Assembly (NCBI GenBank): GCA_009917455.1
Contig: QZDS01000024.1
Coordinates: 1 to 64,000, forward strand
Length of the DNA: 64,000 nt
Direction of reading: 5' to 3'
Source of the DNA: a bacterium 1xD8-48
GTDB lineage: Bacteria > Bacillota > Clostridia > Lachnospirales > Lachnospiraceae
Position 1 is the first letter of the stretch, and every line of letters begins with the position of its first letter. The translations under genes were made by a program, and so were the position numbers. Below, in pieces: positions 44,822 to 53,494 of this stretch. The notes beneath the pieces were generated by a model that made no database searches, had not been told where the DNA came from, and saw nothing but the letters and a program-made list of their open reading frames with translations.

Positions 44822-45490
44822 TCAGCCCGAAACCACCTTGCACCTTTTTTTATAACATGCAATACCGTACCTGTAGATGGTTTTCATTCCGTCGTCAAGT
44901 AACGCGTCTTCATAATTCCTGTCCTTTATCTGTTTAAGCGCCTCTCTGCATCAGGTAACCTGTTGTAAAAAGGATGCTCCATAGATTATCAATCTGCGAG
45001 TCCAAATCCCTGCAGGTCAGTTCCTGCTTTATCTTTTTCTTGATACTGCCGCCGCTAACCAGCCGTTCAATTTCGTCCTTCGCAGCCGCGTCCGCTTTTT
45101 CTATAAATTTCCTGACAATATCGTTACTGCTGGTATTTACCCAGTAATTCTGCGGTTCCACGGCATTACCGTCCCGCAGGTCGTCGCAATATCTGACCAC
45201 GTCCCAGGGACAATAAATTGCAAGATTCCCGTACTGCCGCTTTTCTCTCTCCGTCAGCCTTTCGCTGTCCGAAAGAAACAGGAATCTCGCCGCCTCGGAT
45301 GCGTAAACAGATTTACCTTTCCGAAATTTTCAAGAAGCGTTTTTACCAGCCCCAGCCCCGTCTTGTCGATATAGTAATACCCTTCTTTCCGCATTTCCCC
45401 GAAATCCTCGTTCCCATGGGAAGCCTTGGTTTTCCCGCCATGACGCACCTTCTTTCTCCCGATTATCCCGTTACACTTTCTTTTTATCAT
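44822..45490 (-). pseudogene. remnant of an AAA-ATPase-like / PD-(D/E)XK nuclease family gene
   Basis: Three pieces of one family are joined by deletions. The N-terminal part reads EGYYYIDKTGLGLVKTLLE and VNLFTHPRR, where the family normally continues into the P-loop; it is cut here. A middle part begins RFLFLSDSERLTEREKRQYG in another frame, continues through NLAIYCPWDVVRYCDDL and NYWVNTSSNDIVRKFIEKA, and ends LFTTGYLMQRG. After a further frame change comes the C-terminal end EALKQIKDRNYEDALLDDGM then YGIACYKKRCKVVSG and a stop at 44822. The nuclease core is missing. No functional product is expected. The intact family is abundant and often horizontally moved in gut Clostridia. Confidence 0.85.
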
Positions 45491-45519
45491 ATATTCCCCA
45501 AATCCGCAAGCCTGCTCAT

Positions 45520-45560
45520 AAAAAGGCTTCCGCCAGCCGCCAAGCCGGTGAAAGCCTTTT
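45520..45560 (-). terminator. terminator after the permease remnant
   Basis: Minus strand stem AAAAGGCTT/AAGCCTTTTT with an inner GC helix (CCGGCTTGGCGGCTGG). It follows the remnant at 45588. Confidence 0.75.
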
Positions 45561-45587
45561 CCGCTACCTCATTCTTTTTTCTGTCCC

Positions 45588-46138
45588 TTACTCTCCATGT
45601 TCCGCCATATACGTATCCCAGGCCTCCACTGATTTAAACATGCCAGCCGCCGTGGAGAACGAGTAGTCGTTGTTGATAATACCCATCCGGTAAACGCAGG
45701 TGTCGATGATATCCGCCATACCCTATACAGCATCGGGATGAAATATCTTGAGTCTGTCAGCACCATGATTTGCTGCCCGGTAATCATCTGCAGGAAGTTT
45801 GTAATCATGCCGTTGTCCGGGTCAGGCAGCGTCATAATGATACCGGACAGAATAACCCATGAGATAAAATGCGGCAGATAAAGAAGCGTCTGTGACACCT
45901 TCTTAAACTTAAGACTCCTCATTTCATTCATCATAAGCGCTAAAATAACCGGAATCGGGAATCCCGGTATCAGCTTCAGCAGACTGATTACAATGGTATT
46001 GCGGAGCACCGGCGCAAAGGATTTGCAGCTCTCTCCTGCCAGCCTTACCTCCCGTCCATGCTCAAGCAGCGCCTTGCAATATCCGAAATACCTGTCCGTA
46101 ATAATAAGGCCATCCGCCCGGCTCTCCGCCCCGGAAAA
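45588..46138 (-). pseudogene. fused remnants of a sugar ABC importer locus (LplB-type permease)
   Basis: From 46.02 kb down, the reading SFAPVLRNTIVISLLKLIPG continues through ILALMMNEMRSLKFKK, LYLPHFISWVILSG and DSRYFIPMLYR: the N-terminal half of an LplB/YtcP-type permease. It then breaks and resumes in another frame as ADIIDTCVYRMGIINNDYSF, the permease C-terminal region, with roughly 100 residues lost. The end KSVEAWDTYMAEHGE resembles the C-terminus of the partner binding protein, so a second deletion seems to fuse two genes. Upstream (to 46.13 kb) ADGLIITDRYFGYCKALLEH recalls a LacI-type effector domain, weakly. No working product is expected. Confidence 0.75.
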
Positions 46139-48346
46139 TTACAGAACCTCCGTCATATGAATCAGCCTGCTCTGAAAGTCTCCCGGCAGATTCTGCACCA
46201 GATATCCGGCCTTCATAAGAATATCCCCGGTATAAATCCCGTCCTCTCCTTCTATTCTGTACTTTTTATCAGGCGCAAGGCCCTTAAAGCATATTTTCCT
46301 GCTGTGGACGTTAGGTCTGTTCAGCACCTGCACAAAGGTATACAAAGCCTCCTTCTTATCCTTGCTCACCACACCGTAACAGTCGTAATAATGGTTTTCG
46401 CTGTAGGAAGCAATCCTGTAGTAATCGCCCTCCCGCACCAGATTGTTGTATTTATGGTACATGGCAGTCTGGGCCGGAATCATCTCCCGCTCCTCCCGGG
46501 AAATTTTTGTCACGTCCAGCTCGTATCCAAAGGTGCCGGCCAGCGCCACATGCCCTCTGGTCTCAAAGGGAACCGTCCTGTGCAGCAGATGGTTCGGGCA
46601 GTCCGACACATGGGCGCCCATGGTGGATAAGGGATAAACAAACGCCGTCCCCTCCTGGATTTTCAGCCGCTCTATGGCGTCCGTATCGTCCGAGCACCAT
46701 ATCTGAGGGCTGTAATAAAGCATTCCCGCGTCAAACCGCGCGCCGCCACCGGAGCAGTTCTCCAGAAGAAGCTTCGGAAATTCCCGCAACATCCGCTCCT
46801 GCAGCTCATAAACCCCGAGCATGTATCGGTGGAACAGCTCGCCCATCCGCTCCGCCGGAAGATTCGCGGAGCCCAAATCCGTAAGCTGCCTGTTCATGTC
46901 CCATTTCACATACTCCACATTGGCGCTGCGGAGCACCCCTGCAACACTCTCATAAACATAGTCAAGCACATCCCTTCTCGTCAAATCAAGGACATACTGG
47001 TTCCGGCTAAGGCTCCCCGCCCTCCCCGGGATGGCAATGGCCCAGTCGGGATGCGCCCTGTATAAGTCGGAATCGGGAGAAATCATCTCCGGCTCAAACC
47101 AGATGCCGAACTTCATTCCCAGCTTATTCACCTCGTCCACCAGATATTTCAGGCCGCCGGGAAGCTTTTCCTCGTTTACCTTCCAGTCGCCAAGGGCACG
47201 GTTATCGTCAAAGCGGTTTCCAAACCATCCGTCGTCCATCACAAGCATTTCAATGCCAAGGGCGGACGCCTGCCTGGCAATGTCAAGCAGCTTTTCCGTG
47301 TTAAAGTCAAAATAAGTGGCTTCCCAGTTGTTAATCAGAATGGGACGCTTCTGATTTTTATAAGGGCTTCTGATTAAGTGCTTCCGGTAAAAATCGTGGA
47401 AGGTTCTGGTCATGTTCCCCGTCCCTTCCCCGGAATAAACCATCACAACCTCAGGCGCCTGAAACTCCTGCCCCGGCTCTAATTTCCACCTGAAATCCTC
47501 CGGGTGGATTCCCATTGTCATGCGAAGCTGGCAGAACTGGTCGTTTTGAACGGTTGCCTTAAAATTCCCGGAATACACAAAATTCATGGCGTAAACCTTT
47601 CCGTGTTCATCGCCCGCCCCCTTTTCCATAAGCGCGATAAAAGGATGGTCCTGGTGGCTGGATTCTCCCCGCACGGATTCCACGCAGAACTTTCCGCGGC
47701 TTACAGGCACAGTCTGTATCTGACGCTCCCTCGCCCAGGAGCCGTGAAGAGACACCACGTCAAAATCCTCGTTGTCCATATCCAGACAGGCGCTGTAAAC
47801 CTTTGTAAGATACAGGGATTCCTCTCCCCCGTTGACAATGCGCACGCTTCTGGTGATGGCGTCCGCCTCCTCAAAGGCCGTATACAAAAGGACGGCTTCC
47901 AGCCCCGTATGGGAATCCCTGCACAGAATTTCCACGCTGGTACACTCATCCTTCCCGCCAAAGGACGCCGGAAGACCCGAAAGACCGGGCTTTCCTTCAT
48001 AAATTTTGCAGGAGACAAACTGCAGGGACAGGCCCGTGTTTCCTCCCTTTGTCTCGATGCTGATGCAGTCCTCCCGGTAATCCCCCAGACCGTGGGCGGG
48101 ATATTCCATGGGAAAGCTGTCCAGAAAGGAAGCGCGCTCCCGGTTATGCAATGAAGGAATAAAAGGGGGTTCCAGAATGCGCAAAGTATGCGCCAGATGA
48201 TAGTCATTTAAGAGAGCGCCGTAATAGATGTGACCGAGGAACATCTCCTCGTCCACCGCACCAATCACATAGCTGGTCTTTTTCGTATCTATCTTGATAA
48301 GCTTTTTTACAGCCTCAGATACATTTTCATAACATCTTATTGCCAT
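46139..48346 (-). CDS. alpha-galactosidase, glycoside hydrolase family 36
   Basis: 735 residues, cytosolic. N-terminal beta-sandwich (1 to about 320), catalytic barrel (about 330-650) and C-terminal beta domain. The nucleophile is D483 in EYVKWDMNRQLTD and the acid/base D553 in WCSDDTDAIERL, 70 residues apart as in well-studied GH36 enzymes; CSGGGARFD near 531 and WFEPEMISPDSDLY near 416 are also conserved. It releases galactose from melibiose, raffinose-type sugars or galactomannan pieces. GGAGG lies 9 bases ahead of the ATG and is half of a long-range inverted repeat. The importer remnants directly downstream suggest it once had a transport partner here. Confidence 0.95.
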   Translation of the reverse strand: MAIRCYENVSEAVKKLIKIDTKKTSYVIGAVDEEMFLGHIYYGALLNDYHLAHTLRILEPPFIPSLHNRERASFLDSFPMEYPAHGLGDYREDCISIETKGGNTGLSLQFVSCKIYEGKPGLSGLPASFGGKDECTSVEILCRDSHTGLEAVLLYTAFEEADAITRSVRIVNGGEESLYLTKVYSACLDMDNEDFDVVSLHGSWARERQIQTVPVSRGKFCVESVRGESSHQDHPFIALMEKGAGDEHGKVYAMNFVYSGNFKATVQNDQFCQLRMTMGIHPEDFRWKLEPGQEFQAPEVVMVYSGEGTGNMTRTFHDFYRKHLIRSPYKNQKRPILINNWEATYFDFNTEKLLDIARQASALGIEMLVMDDGWFGNRFDDNRALGDWKVNEEKLPGGLKYLVDEVNKLGMKFGIWFEPEMISPDSDLYRAHPDWAIAIPGRAGSLSRNQYVLDLTRRDVLDYVYESVAGVLRSANVEYVKWDMNRQLTDLGSANLPAERMGELFHRYMLGVYELQERMLREFPKLLLENCSGGGARFDAGMLYYSPQIWCSDDTDAIERLKIQEGTAFVYPLSTMGAHVSDCPNHLLHRTVPFETRGHVALAGTFGYELDVTKISREEREMIPAQTAMYHKYNNLVREGDYYRIASYSENHYYDCYGVVSKDKKEALYTFVQVLNRPNVHSRKICFKGLAPDKKYRIEGEDGIYTGDILMKAGYLVQNLPGDFQSRLIHMTEVL

Positions 48347-48353
48347 TTTAAAA

Positions 48354-48472
48354 ACCTCCGAATTTGTTTTTCAGCAGACATCAGGCTGATTTTACTTGAA
48401 TTTTAGTCCGCATCGGATTAAATTATAAAATGAATTTCCTTTATGTCAACCGAAGAACACAAATTCGGAGGT
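48354..48472 (-). promoter_or_regulatory. 14-bp inverted repeat able to mask the alpha-galactosidase ribosome binding site
   Basis: On the plus strand ACCTCCGAATTTGT (48354-48367) and ACAAATTCGGAGGT (48459-48472) are exact reverse complements. The proximal copy contains the GGAGG of the gene; the distal copy is upstream of the gene's own -35, so only transcripts entering from aspS carry both halves. Confidence 0.75.
48422..48449 (-). promoter_or_regulatory. promoter of the alpha-galactosidase gene
   Basis: Minus strand TTGACA, 16-base spacer, TATAAT, about 75 bases before the ATG and between the two halves of the inverted repeat. Confidence 0.85.
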
Positions 48473-48512
48473 ATAATAGTTCACAAAGATTTTTATATTT
48501 TTTGTACAATTC

Positions 48513-50264
48513 TTACTGCCTTATCTTAATATGCACTTCCCGAAGCTGCTGCTCCGTCACCTCATTCGGCGCACCGCACATAAGGTCCTGGGCGTTTCCG
48601 CTCATGGGGAAGGGTATGATTTCCCTGATATTTTCCTCGTTGCGCAGAAGCATTATCATTCTGTCCACGCCCGGCGCCATTCCCGCATGGGGGGGCGCTC
48701 CAAACTGGAAAGCGTTGTAAAGCGCGCCGAATTTCTGCCTGAGAACCTCTTCGTCATACCCCGCAATCTCAAAAGCCTTCACCATAATCTCAAGACTGTG
48801 GTTGCGAACCGCCCCGGAGGACAGCTCAACACCGTTGCACACAATGTCATACTGATACGCCAGAACCTCCAGCGGGTCCTTCGTGTTAAGGGCTTCCAGA
48901 CCTCCCTGAGGCATGGAAAAAGGATTGTGGGTAAATTCAATTTTCCCTGTCTCCTCGTTTTTCTCAAACATGGGAAAATCATTCACAAAGCAGAAGCGAT
49001 AAGCATTCTTCTCACAAATGCCAAGCTTCTCCCCCAGCTCGCTGCGTATCTGCCCCGCAAGGCTGGCCGCCCGCGCCTTTTTATCCGCAATAAAGAAAAT
49101 TGTATCGTCCTTTTCAAGTCCCGCAAGCGCCCTCAGTTCCGCCTTAAGCTCATCAGGGATGAACTTGTCAATGGGGCCTTTGTAGACAAGGCCGTCTGCA
49201 GAGCCTGCCGCCACTGCCTCGAGATAGCCCAGTCCCGGCATTCCAATATCCATGGCGAATTTCAGCATTTTTTCGTGGAATCCTCTGGACTGAAGGCCGT
49301 GAATTTTAATGGCTCTCACCGTCTTGTTATGAAAAGGCTTAAAGCTGCACCGGCCAAAAAACTCCGACAAATCTATAATCCGCAGGGGATTGCGCAAATC
49401 CGGCTTATCCGTGCCGAATTCCAGCATAGCCCTCTCATAACTGATTACCGGATAGGGCGCCTTCGTCACCTGAAAGCCCTCCGGCGCAAATTTTTCAAAG
49501 GCCGCCGTCAGCACTTCTTCTCCCGCCTTAAACACGTCCTCCTGGGTGGCAAAGCTCATCTCAAAATCAAGCTGATAAAATTCGCCGGGGGACCGGTCCG
49601 CCCTTGCATCCTCGTCCCGGAAGCAGGGCGCAATCTGAAAATATTTATCCACCCCTGACACCATGAGAAGCTGCTTATACTGCTGAGGCGCCTGGGGCAG
49701 CGCATAAAATTTTCCCTTGTAATGCCTCGAAGGTACGATATAATCCCTCGCCCCTTCCGGCGACGACGCGCACAGAATTGGGGTCTGTACCTCTAAAAAT
49801 CCCATCTGCGTCATTTTTTCCCGCAAAAAGGCAATCACCCTGGAGCGGAAAACCATGTTATCCATCACCTTGCGGTTCCGAAGGTCAAGGAAACGGTATT
49901 TCAGCCGCAAATCCTCCCGCGTTTCCCTGGAAGTCATCACTTCAAAGGGAAGCTGGCCGTTAACCTTCCCGAGGATTTCCACACTGTGAGCCTCCAGCTC
50001 AATGGTTCCCGTTGGAATTTTGGGGTTGTAGGTTTCCTCATCCCGTTTTTCAACCGGCCCGCTGATGCTGACACAGTCCTCCCTGCTGATTCCTTTCAAT
50101 AAGGAAGTGTCGCGCATAACCACCTGCAGAACGCCGTACATATCCCGCAAATCAATAAAGGACACTCCTCCGTGGTCACGGATGTTCTCCACCCATCCCG
50201 CAACCTGCATTTTCTTTCCGATATCGCTCTCGGAAATCTGGTTTAAGGTACAATCACGATACAT
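48513..50264 (-). CDS. aspS: aspartyl-tRNA synthetase
   Basis: 583-residue class II synthetase that charges tRNA-Asp. N-terminal OB fold for the anticodon (VAGWVENIRDHGGVSFIDLRD), catalytic motif 2 (FRDEDARADRSPGEFYQLDFEMSF), bacterial insertion domain (about 280-420) and motif 3 (FGAPPHAGMAPGVDRMIMLL) are in order. The long insertion shows it is the bacterial type; whether it is discriminating for tRNA-Asp over tRNA-Asn cannot be said. A T-box leader upstream ties expression to uncharged tRNA. No terminator is seen between it and the alpha-galactosidase gene. Confidence 0.97.
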   Translation of the reverse strand: MYRDCTLNQISESDIGKKMQVAGWVENIRDHGGVSFIDLRDMYGVLQVVMRDTSLLKGISREDCVSISGPVEKRDEETYNPKIPTGTIELEAHSVEILGKVNGQLPFEVMTSRETREDLRLKYRFLDLRNRKVMDNMVFRSRVIAFLREKMTQMGFLEVQTPILCASSPEGARDYIVPSRHYKGKFYALPQAPQQYKQLLMVSGVDKYFQIAPCFRDEDARADRSPGEFYQLDFEMSFATQEDVFKAGEEVLTAAFEKFAPEGFQVTKAPYPVISYERAMLEFGTDKPDLRNPLRIIDLSEFFGRCSFKPFHNKTVRAIKIHGLQSRGFHEKMLKFAMDIGMPGLGYLEAVAAGSADGLVYKGPIDKFIPDELKAELRALAGLEKDDTIFFIADKKARAASLAGQIRSELGEKLGICEKNAYRFCFVNDFPMFEKNEETGKIEFTHNPFSMPQGGLEALNTKDPLEVLAYQYDIVCNGVELSSGAVRNHSLEIMVKAFEIAGYDEEVLRQKFGALYNAFQFGAPPHAGMAPGVDRMIMLLRNEENIREIIPFPMSGNAQDLMCGAPNEVTEQQLREVHIKIRQ

Positions 50265-50389
50265 TTACTCAAACCTCCTGTTCTAATCTCTGTCTGCGAG
50301 TTTCGTCGTTCGGGATAAACGGGCGCAGAAATTTCTTCCCCTGCCCGCTGAATGCGGCATTCGCCGGATGTGAGTGCGCTCACTCCCGC

Positions 50390-50409
50390 CCGGCTCATTA
50401 TACGCGCAT
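50390..50409. repeat. GC-rich intergenic repeat, copy 4
   Basis: CCGGCTCATTATACGCGCAT, the most diverged of the four related copies (6044, 10611, 43210). A 14-base palindrome GTGAGTGCGCTCAC lies just before it, at 50370-50383. Confidence 0.35.
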
Positions 50410-50447
50410 AAAAAAATCCCGAATCGATTTTTAGAATCAATCCAGGA
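50410..50447 (-). terminator. T-box terminator of the aspS leader
   Basis: Minus strand 13-bp stem TCCTGGATTGATT/AATCGATTCGGGA (three G-U pairs) followed by TTTTTTT. Its 5' side competes with the antiterminator that uses the T-box. Confidence 0.88.
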
Positions 50448-50628
50448 CGAATTTCATAAATCCGCGGTGCCACCTGATTTACTGCCTGCGCAGTCACTCA
50501 ATTTACCTTCGTCAATGGCTGATAAAGCTGTTTTTCATATGGACTCATTCTGCCGGCTTTCCACCGTCCCGGCTCTCTGTAAGCGAACTCCCATACTACT
50601 CGTCTTCGTCTTTGCCAAATGTGGGTCT
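50410..50628 (-). ncRNA. T-box leader of aspS
   Basis: The T-box core reads AGGTGGCACCGCGG on the minus strand (50462-50475). Upstream are GACGAGTAGT and CAGAGAGCCGGG with the paired GCCGGC, typical of Stem I. A terminator with a U-run follows. Uncharged tRNA-Asp should favour read-through into aspS. I could not place the specifier codon with confidence. Confidence 0.92.
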
Positions 50629-50633
50629 TCATT

Positions 50634-50662
50634 ATATTAATGTAGAACCTTCGATTTGTCAA
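50634..50662 (-). promoter_or_regulatory. promoter of the aspS T-box transcript
   Basis: Minus strand TTGACA, 17-base spacer, TAATAT. Confidence 0.8.
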
Positions 50663-50702
50663 TGAATTCTTTCCCGAAATCACTTGAAAAATACAACTGC
50701 TA

Positions 50703-50740
50703 ATGTATAATTAAAGATAAAGTTTTTATAAATTATACAT
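50703..50740 (+). promoter_or_regulatory. inverted repeat over the likely promoter of the MFS gene
   Basis: ATGTATAATT (50703-50712) and AATTATACAT (50731-50740) form a 10-bp inverted repeat. A weak promoter (TTAAAG, 17 bases, TATACA) lies within it, so the repeat could be an operator. Confidence 0.5.
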
Positions 50741-50770
50741 AATAAAAAAATTAAGAAAGTGAGCTACATC

Positions 50771-52096
50771 ATGAAGAACTTACCACAAAACAAATGGGTA
50801 AGGGCTGCAATACCCGCTTTGTTACTTCACTGCAGCATTGGTACTGTTTATTGCTGGTCAATTTTCAGTCAGGAGATTGCCGACTACATCGGCTTTTCCA
50901 AAGGAGCTACCGAATGGGCGTTCAGCTTTGCCATATTTTTCCTCGGCATGTCCGCCGCCTTCCTCGGAAATATTGTTGAAAAGGATATCCATAAATCCTC
51001 TCTGATTGCGGCTATCTGTTTTGCATCCGGCATGGCCGGAACCGGATTCTTTATCTGGTACGGCGGTTCCCATCCCGGAAGCATACTGTCGCTTATCGGT
51101 ATTTATGTGTGCTATGGCTTTATTATGGGCGTCGGTCTTGGAACCGGTTATCTTTCCCCTGTCAAGACCCTCATGCTCTGGTTTGAAGACCGCAAGGGCC
51201 TTGCCACCGGTCTTGCCGTAGCCGGTTTCGGAGCGGCAAAGGCAATCGCAAGCCCCATTATGCAGTCCCTTTTAAATTCCCTTGGGGAAGGCGGAATTTA
51301 CAAAATGTTCCTGATTCTGGCGGTTGTGTATTTCGTTATGATGTTTATCGGCCATGTCCTTCTTGCAAAGCCCGCAGGATGGCATGAACCTGCATCCTCT
51401 GAAAAGGGCGCCAGCGCCATCGACGTTATCAAGGCAAAGCCCGTTACCTTTATCGGTATCTGGATTATGTTCTACTTAAACATCACCTGCGGTCTTGCCC
51501 TGATTTCTCAGGAAAAAATGATTGTGAAATGTATCGGCCTTGCCGGCGCGGTAGGCGTGCTTTCCTCCGTTACCGCAGTATTTAACGCCGGAGGACGTCT
51601 CGGTTTCTCCGCATGGGCGGACACCTTTAAGGACAGAAACGCCATTTACAAAATTATCTTTATCCTGTCCATCGCAGCCACAGGGCTTGTGGTTCTCACA
51701 AGAGGAATCACCAACATGGGCGCAAATACGGTTCTGATGATAACCGTACTGCTTCTGCTCTTTGTGGTAAATGCCGGTTACGGCGGCGGGTTCAGCAATG
51801 TTCCCACCCTCCTTTCCGACCATTACGGAATGAAGAACATCAGCGCCATCCACGGCATCACCCTTTCCGCATGGGCCTTTGCCGGTCTCACCGGAAACCA
51901 GATGGCAACCTTTATTGTAAACAAATTCGGCTCTGAGGTTGACCTGGAACATGCCCTGGCTGACGGGACAACGGAAATCATCAAGGTAAATCCGGTGGGC
52001 TACCAGACAGTGCTTTACGTGACGCTTGCCCTTTACATAGTAGCCGCCGTTATCTGCTTCACCATGATTGGGAGAAAATCGGCGGATAAGAAGTAA
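50771..52096 (+). CDS. OFA-family MFS transporter (oxalate/formate antiporter-like)
   Basis: 441 residues with twelve membrane segments. The N-terminal NKWVRAAIPALLLHCSIGTVYCWSIF, the loop FEDRKGLATGLAVAGFGAAKAIASP (the MFS R-K-G-x-A-x-G motif) and GGGFSNVPTLLSDHYGMKNISAIHG are typical of the OFA group, whose members move oxalate, formate or other small carboxylates. The substrate here is unknown; a glycyl-radical protein gene next to it hints at formate or pyruvate metabolism. The start at 50771 is the first ATG; a GTG four codons earlier is less likely. A bidirectional terminator follows. Confidence 0.9.
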   Translation: MKNLPQNKWVRAAIPALLLHCSIGTVYCWSIFSQEIADYIGFSKGATEWAFSFAIFFLGMSAAFLGNIVEKDIHKSSLIAAICFASGMAGTGFFIWYGGSHPGSILSLIGIYVCYGFIMGVGLGTGYLSPVKTLMLWFEDRKGLATGLAVAGFGAAKAIASPIMQSLLNSLGEGGIYKMFLILAVVYFVMMFIGHVLLAKPAGWHEPASSEKGASAIDVIKAKPVTFIGIWIMFYLNITCGLALISQEKMIVKCIGLAGAVGVLSSVTAVFNAGGRLGFSAWADTFKDRNAIYKIIFILSIAATGLVVLTRGITNMGANTVLMITVLLLLFVVNAGYGGGFSNVPTLLSDHYGMKNISAIHGITLSAWAFAGLTGNQMATFIVNKFGSEVDLEHALADGTTEIIKVNPVGYQTVLYVTLALYIVAAVICFTMIGRKSADKK

Positions 52097-52156
52097 AAAT
52101 TCAAGCGGCAGACAACGGATGTCAGACTCTGCCGGCCAGCTTATTGTAAGTTAGAA

Positions 52157-52194
52157 AGAGAGCGGTTATCAGAAGGATAACCGCTCTCTCTTTT
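52157..52194. terminator. bidirectional terminator between the MFS and GrcA-like genes
   Basis: A 14-bp stem AGAGAGCGGTTATC/GATAACCGCTCTCT with loop AGAAG; the plus strand continues CTTTTC and the minus strand TTCTAAC. It serves two converging genes. Confidence 0.85.
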
Positions 52195-52273
52195 CGTACG
52201 CAACTGTATATTACAGCAGTTCGTAAGTCTGATTCTTTCCCGCAGCCAGACCTTAGCCGGCTGCTATCGCCGA

Positions 52274-52513
52274 TTATACAGACTCATGGAATGTTCTGGA
52301 AATAACGTCAGCCTGCTGTTCCGGTGTCAGCTTGATAAAGTTTACAGCATAGCCTGAAACGCGGATAGTAAGCTGCGGATAGTTCTCGGGATGCTTCTGC
52401 GCATCCAGGAGCATATCTCTGTTTAATACGTTAACGTTCAGATGATGTCCTCCTTTTTCTGCATATCCGTCCAAAAGATTTACCAGATTATCAACCTGTG
52501 CTACATTTGCCAT
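52274..52513 (-). CDS. autonomous glycyl-radical domain protein (GrcA/YfiD-like)
   Basis: 79 residues, equal to the C-terminal glycyl-radical domain of pyruvate formate-lyase on its own. The radical-site motif is RVSGYAVNF with G54; the flanking [23 protein letters not shown] and [17 protein letters not shown] also match. E. coli GrcA replaces the domain of oxygen-cleaved pyruvate formate-lyase; this protein could do the same, after activation by a radical-SAM activase. The start at 52513 has AAAGGAG ahead. A Crp/Fnr-type site lies about 95 bases upstream and the regulator gene just beyond. No full pyruvate formate-lyase gene is in the window. Confidence 0.9.
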   Translation of the reverse strand: MANVAQVDNLVNLLDGYAEKGGHHLNVNVLNRDMLLDAQKHPENYPQLTIRVSGYAVNFIKLTPEQQADVISRTFHESV

Positions 52514-52579
52514 AATGATTAACTCCTTTCCCACAATACAATTTATTGTTTTACAATTGTTTTTCGTTTCTGTGAGTAT

Positions 52580-52622
52580 ATAATATGATGTTTGAAATGT
52601 TTTTTCTGTAACTGTAGTTACA
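52580..52622 (-). promoter_or_regulatory. Crp/Fnr-type operator and -10 of the GrcA-like gene
   Basis: The palindrome TGTAACTGTAGTTACA (52607-52622) has the Crp/Fnr layout TGTAA-N6-TTACA. A -10-like TATTAT is at 52580-52585, which puts the site centre near -42 from the expected transcript start, the classic class II activator position. Confidence 0.6.
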
Positions 52623-52722
52623 ATTTGAAAATTTTTGTGTATTTTTTGAAAAACATTCGCCTTCCGATACGTTCCGGCAGAGGCAACGCATTCGCCCTCC
52701 GATACATTCCGGCGGCAGCAAT

Positions 52723-53403
52723 CTACCCGTACAACATCTCTACCGCGTCCCTGTCGCATATCCGAATCGTTTTGCGGCTCACCTCAATCAGCCCGTCCTT
52801 CTGCATGCGCATCAGCTCCCTCGACAAAGATGGCCTTGCAACTCCCAGAAAATCCGCCAGCTGTTCTCTGTTCATGCGAAGCTCCACCACAGAATTTTCA
52901 TTCATGGAATCAATCAGCCAGATGGCAATCCGCTCCCTTAAAGAAGACGTGCTGATAATATGGAGCTTTCTGGTAATCTTAAAATTATCCTCGGATAAAA
53001 TTTCCAGCATATTCTGTGTCAGCTGCTTGTGATGGTCGCAGGCGTTTGAGCAGAAATGATAGAAAAAGTCCCATGGCATCTCCAGCACGCTTACGTCCGT
53101 GACCGCCACGGCATCATACCAGTACTTTTTCCTGTCCCCAAACAAAAAGATTTCCCCAAATACATTGCCCGGCTCCACCAGATACAGCACGTCTCTTTTT
53201 CCCGAGGTAAAATCCTTACAGATTTGTACCTGCCCCGAAAGCAGCAAAAACAGTCTGGTGGGGAGTCCCCCCTGCTCGAAAATATAGGTTCCCGCCGGAT
53301 GCTGCCTCATTCTGGCCTTGGAACACTTTAAAATCCTTTGAGTTTCCTCTTCCGTTATCAGTTGAAATAATTTTGATGATTCAAGATTTTCCATATTTTT
53401 CAT
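52723..53403 (-). CDS. Crp/Fnr-family transcriptional regulator
   Basis: 226 residues. Cyclic-nucleotide-binding-like beta barrel (about 20-120, with [22 protein letters not shown] and [14 protein letters not shown]), long dimer helix, then a winged helix with [30 protein letters not shown]. No N-terminal cysteine cluster like that of Fnr is seen, so an iron-sulphur sensor is unlikely. AAAGGA precedes the ATG; the ATG three codons later is equally possible. It lies upstream of the GrcA-like gene on the same strand and probably controls it. Confidence 0.92.
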   Translation of the reverse strand: MKNMENLESSKLFQLITEEETQRILKCSKARMRQHPAGTYIFEQGGLPTRLFLLLSGQVQICKDFTSGKRDVLYLVEPGNVFGEIFLFGDRKKYWYDAVAVTDVSVLEMPWDFFYHFCSNACDHHKQLTQNMLEILSEDNFKITRKLHIISTSSLRERIAIWLIDSMNENSVVELRMNREQLADFLGVARPSLSRELMRMQKDGLIEVSRKTIRICDRDAVEMLYG

Positions 53404-53494
53404 TCCTTTATATTTCCGTTTTCGCCGCCATTATCCGTGCGGCCTGCAAGCCGGCCACCTCAGTCTAAAAGCGCCCCGGAGAGCGTTTGCTCTC

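Noticed and set aside
48531-49658. A long open frame on the plus strand opposite aspS (and many similar antisense frames elsewhere)
   Set aside because: It lies wholly opposite a conserved gene, has no recognisable domain, and its composition follows from the codon pattern of aspS.
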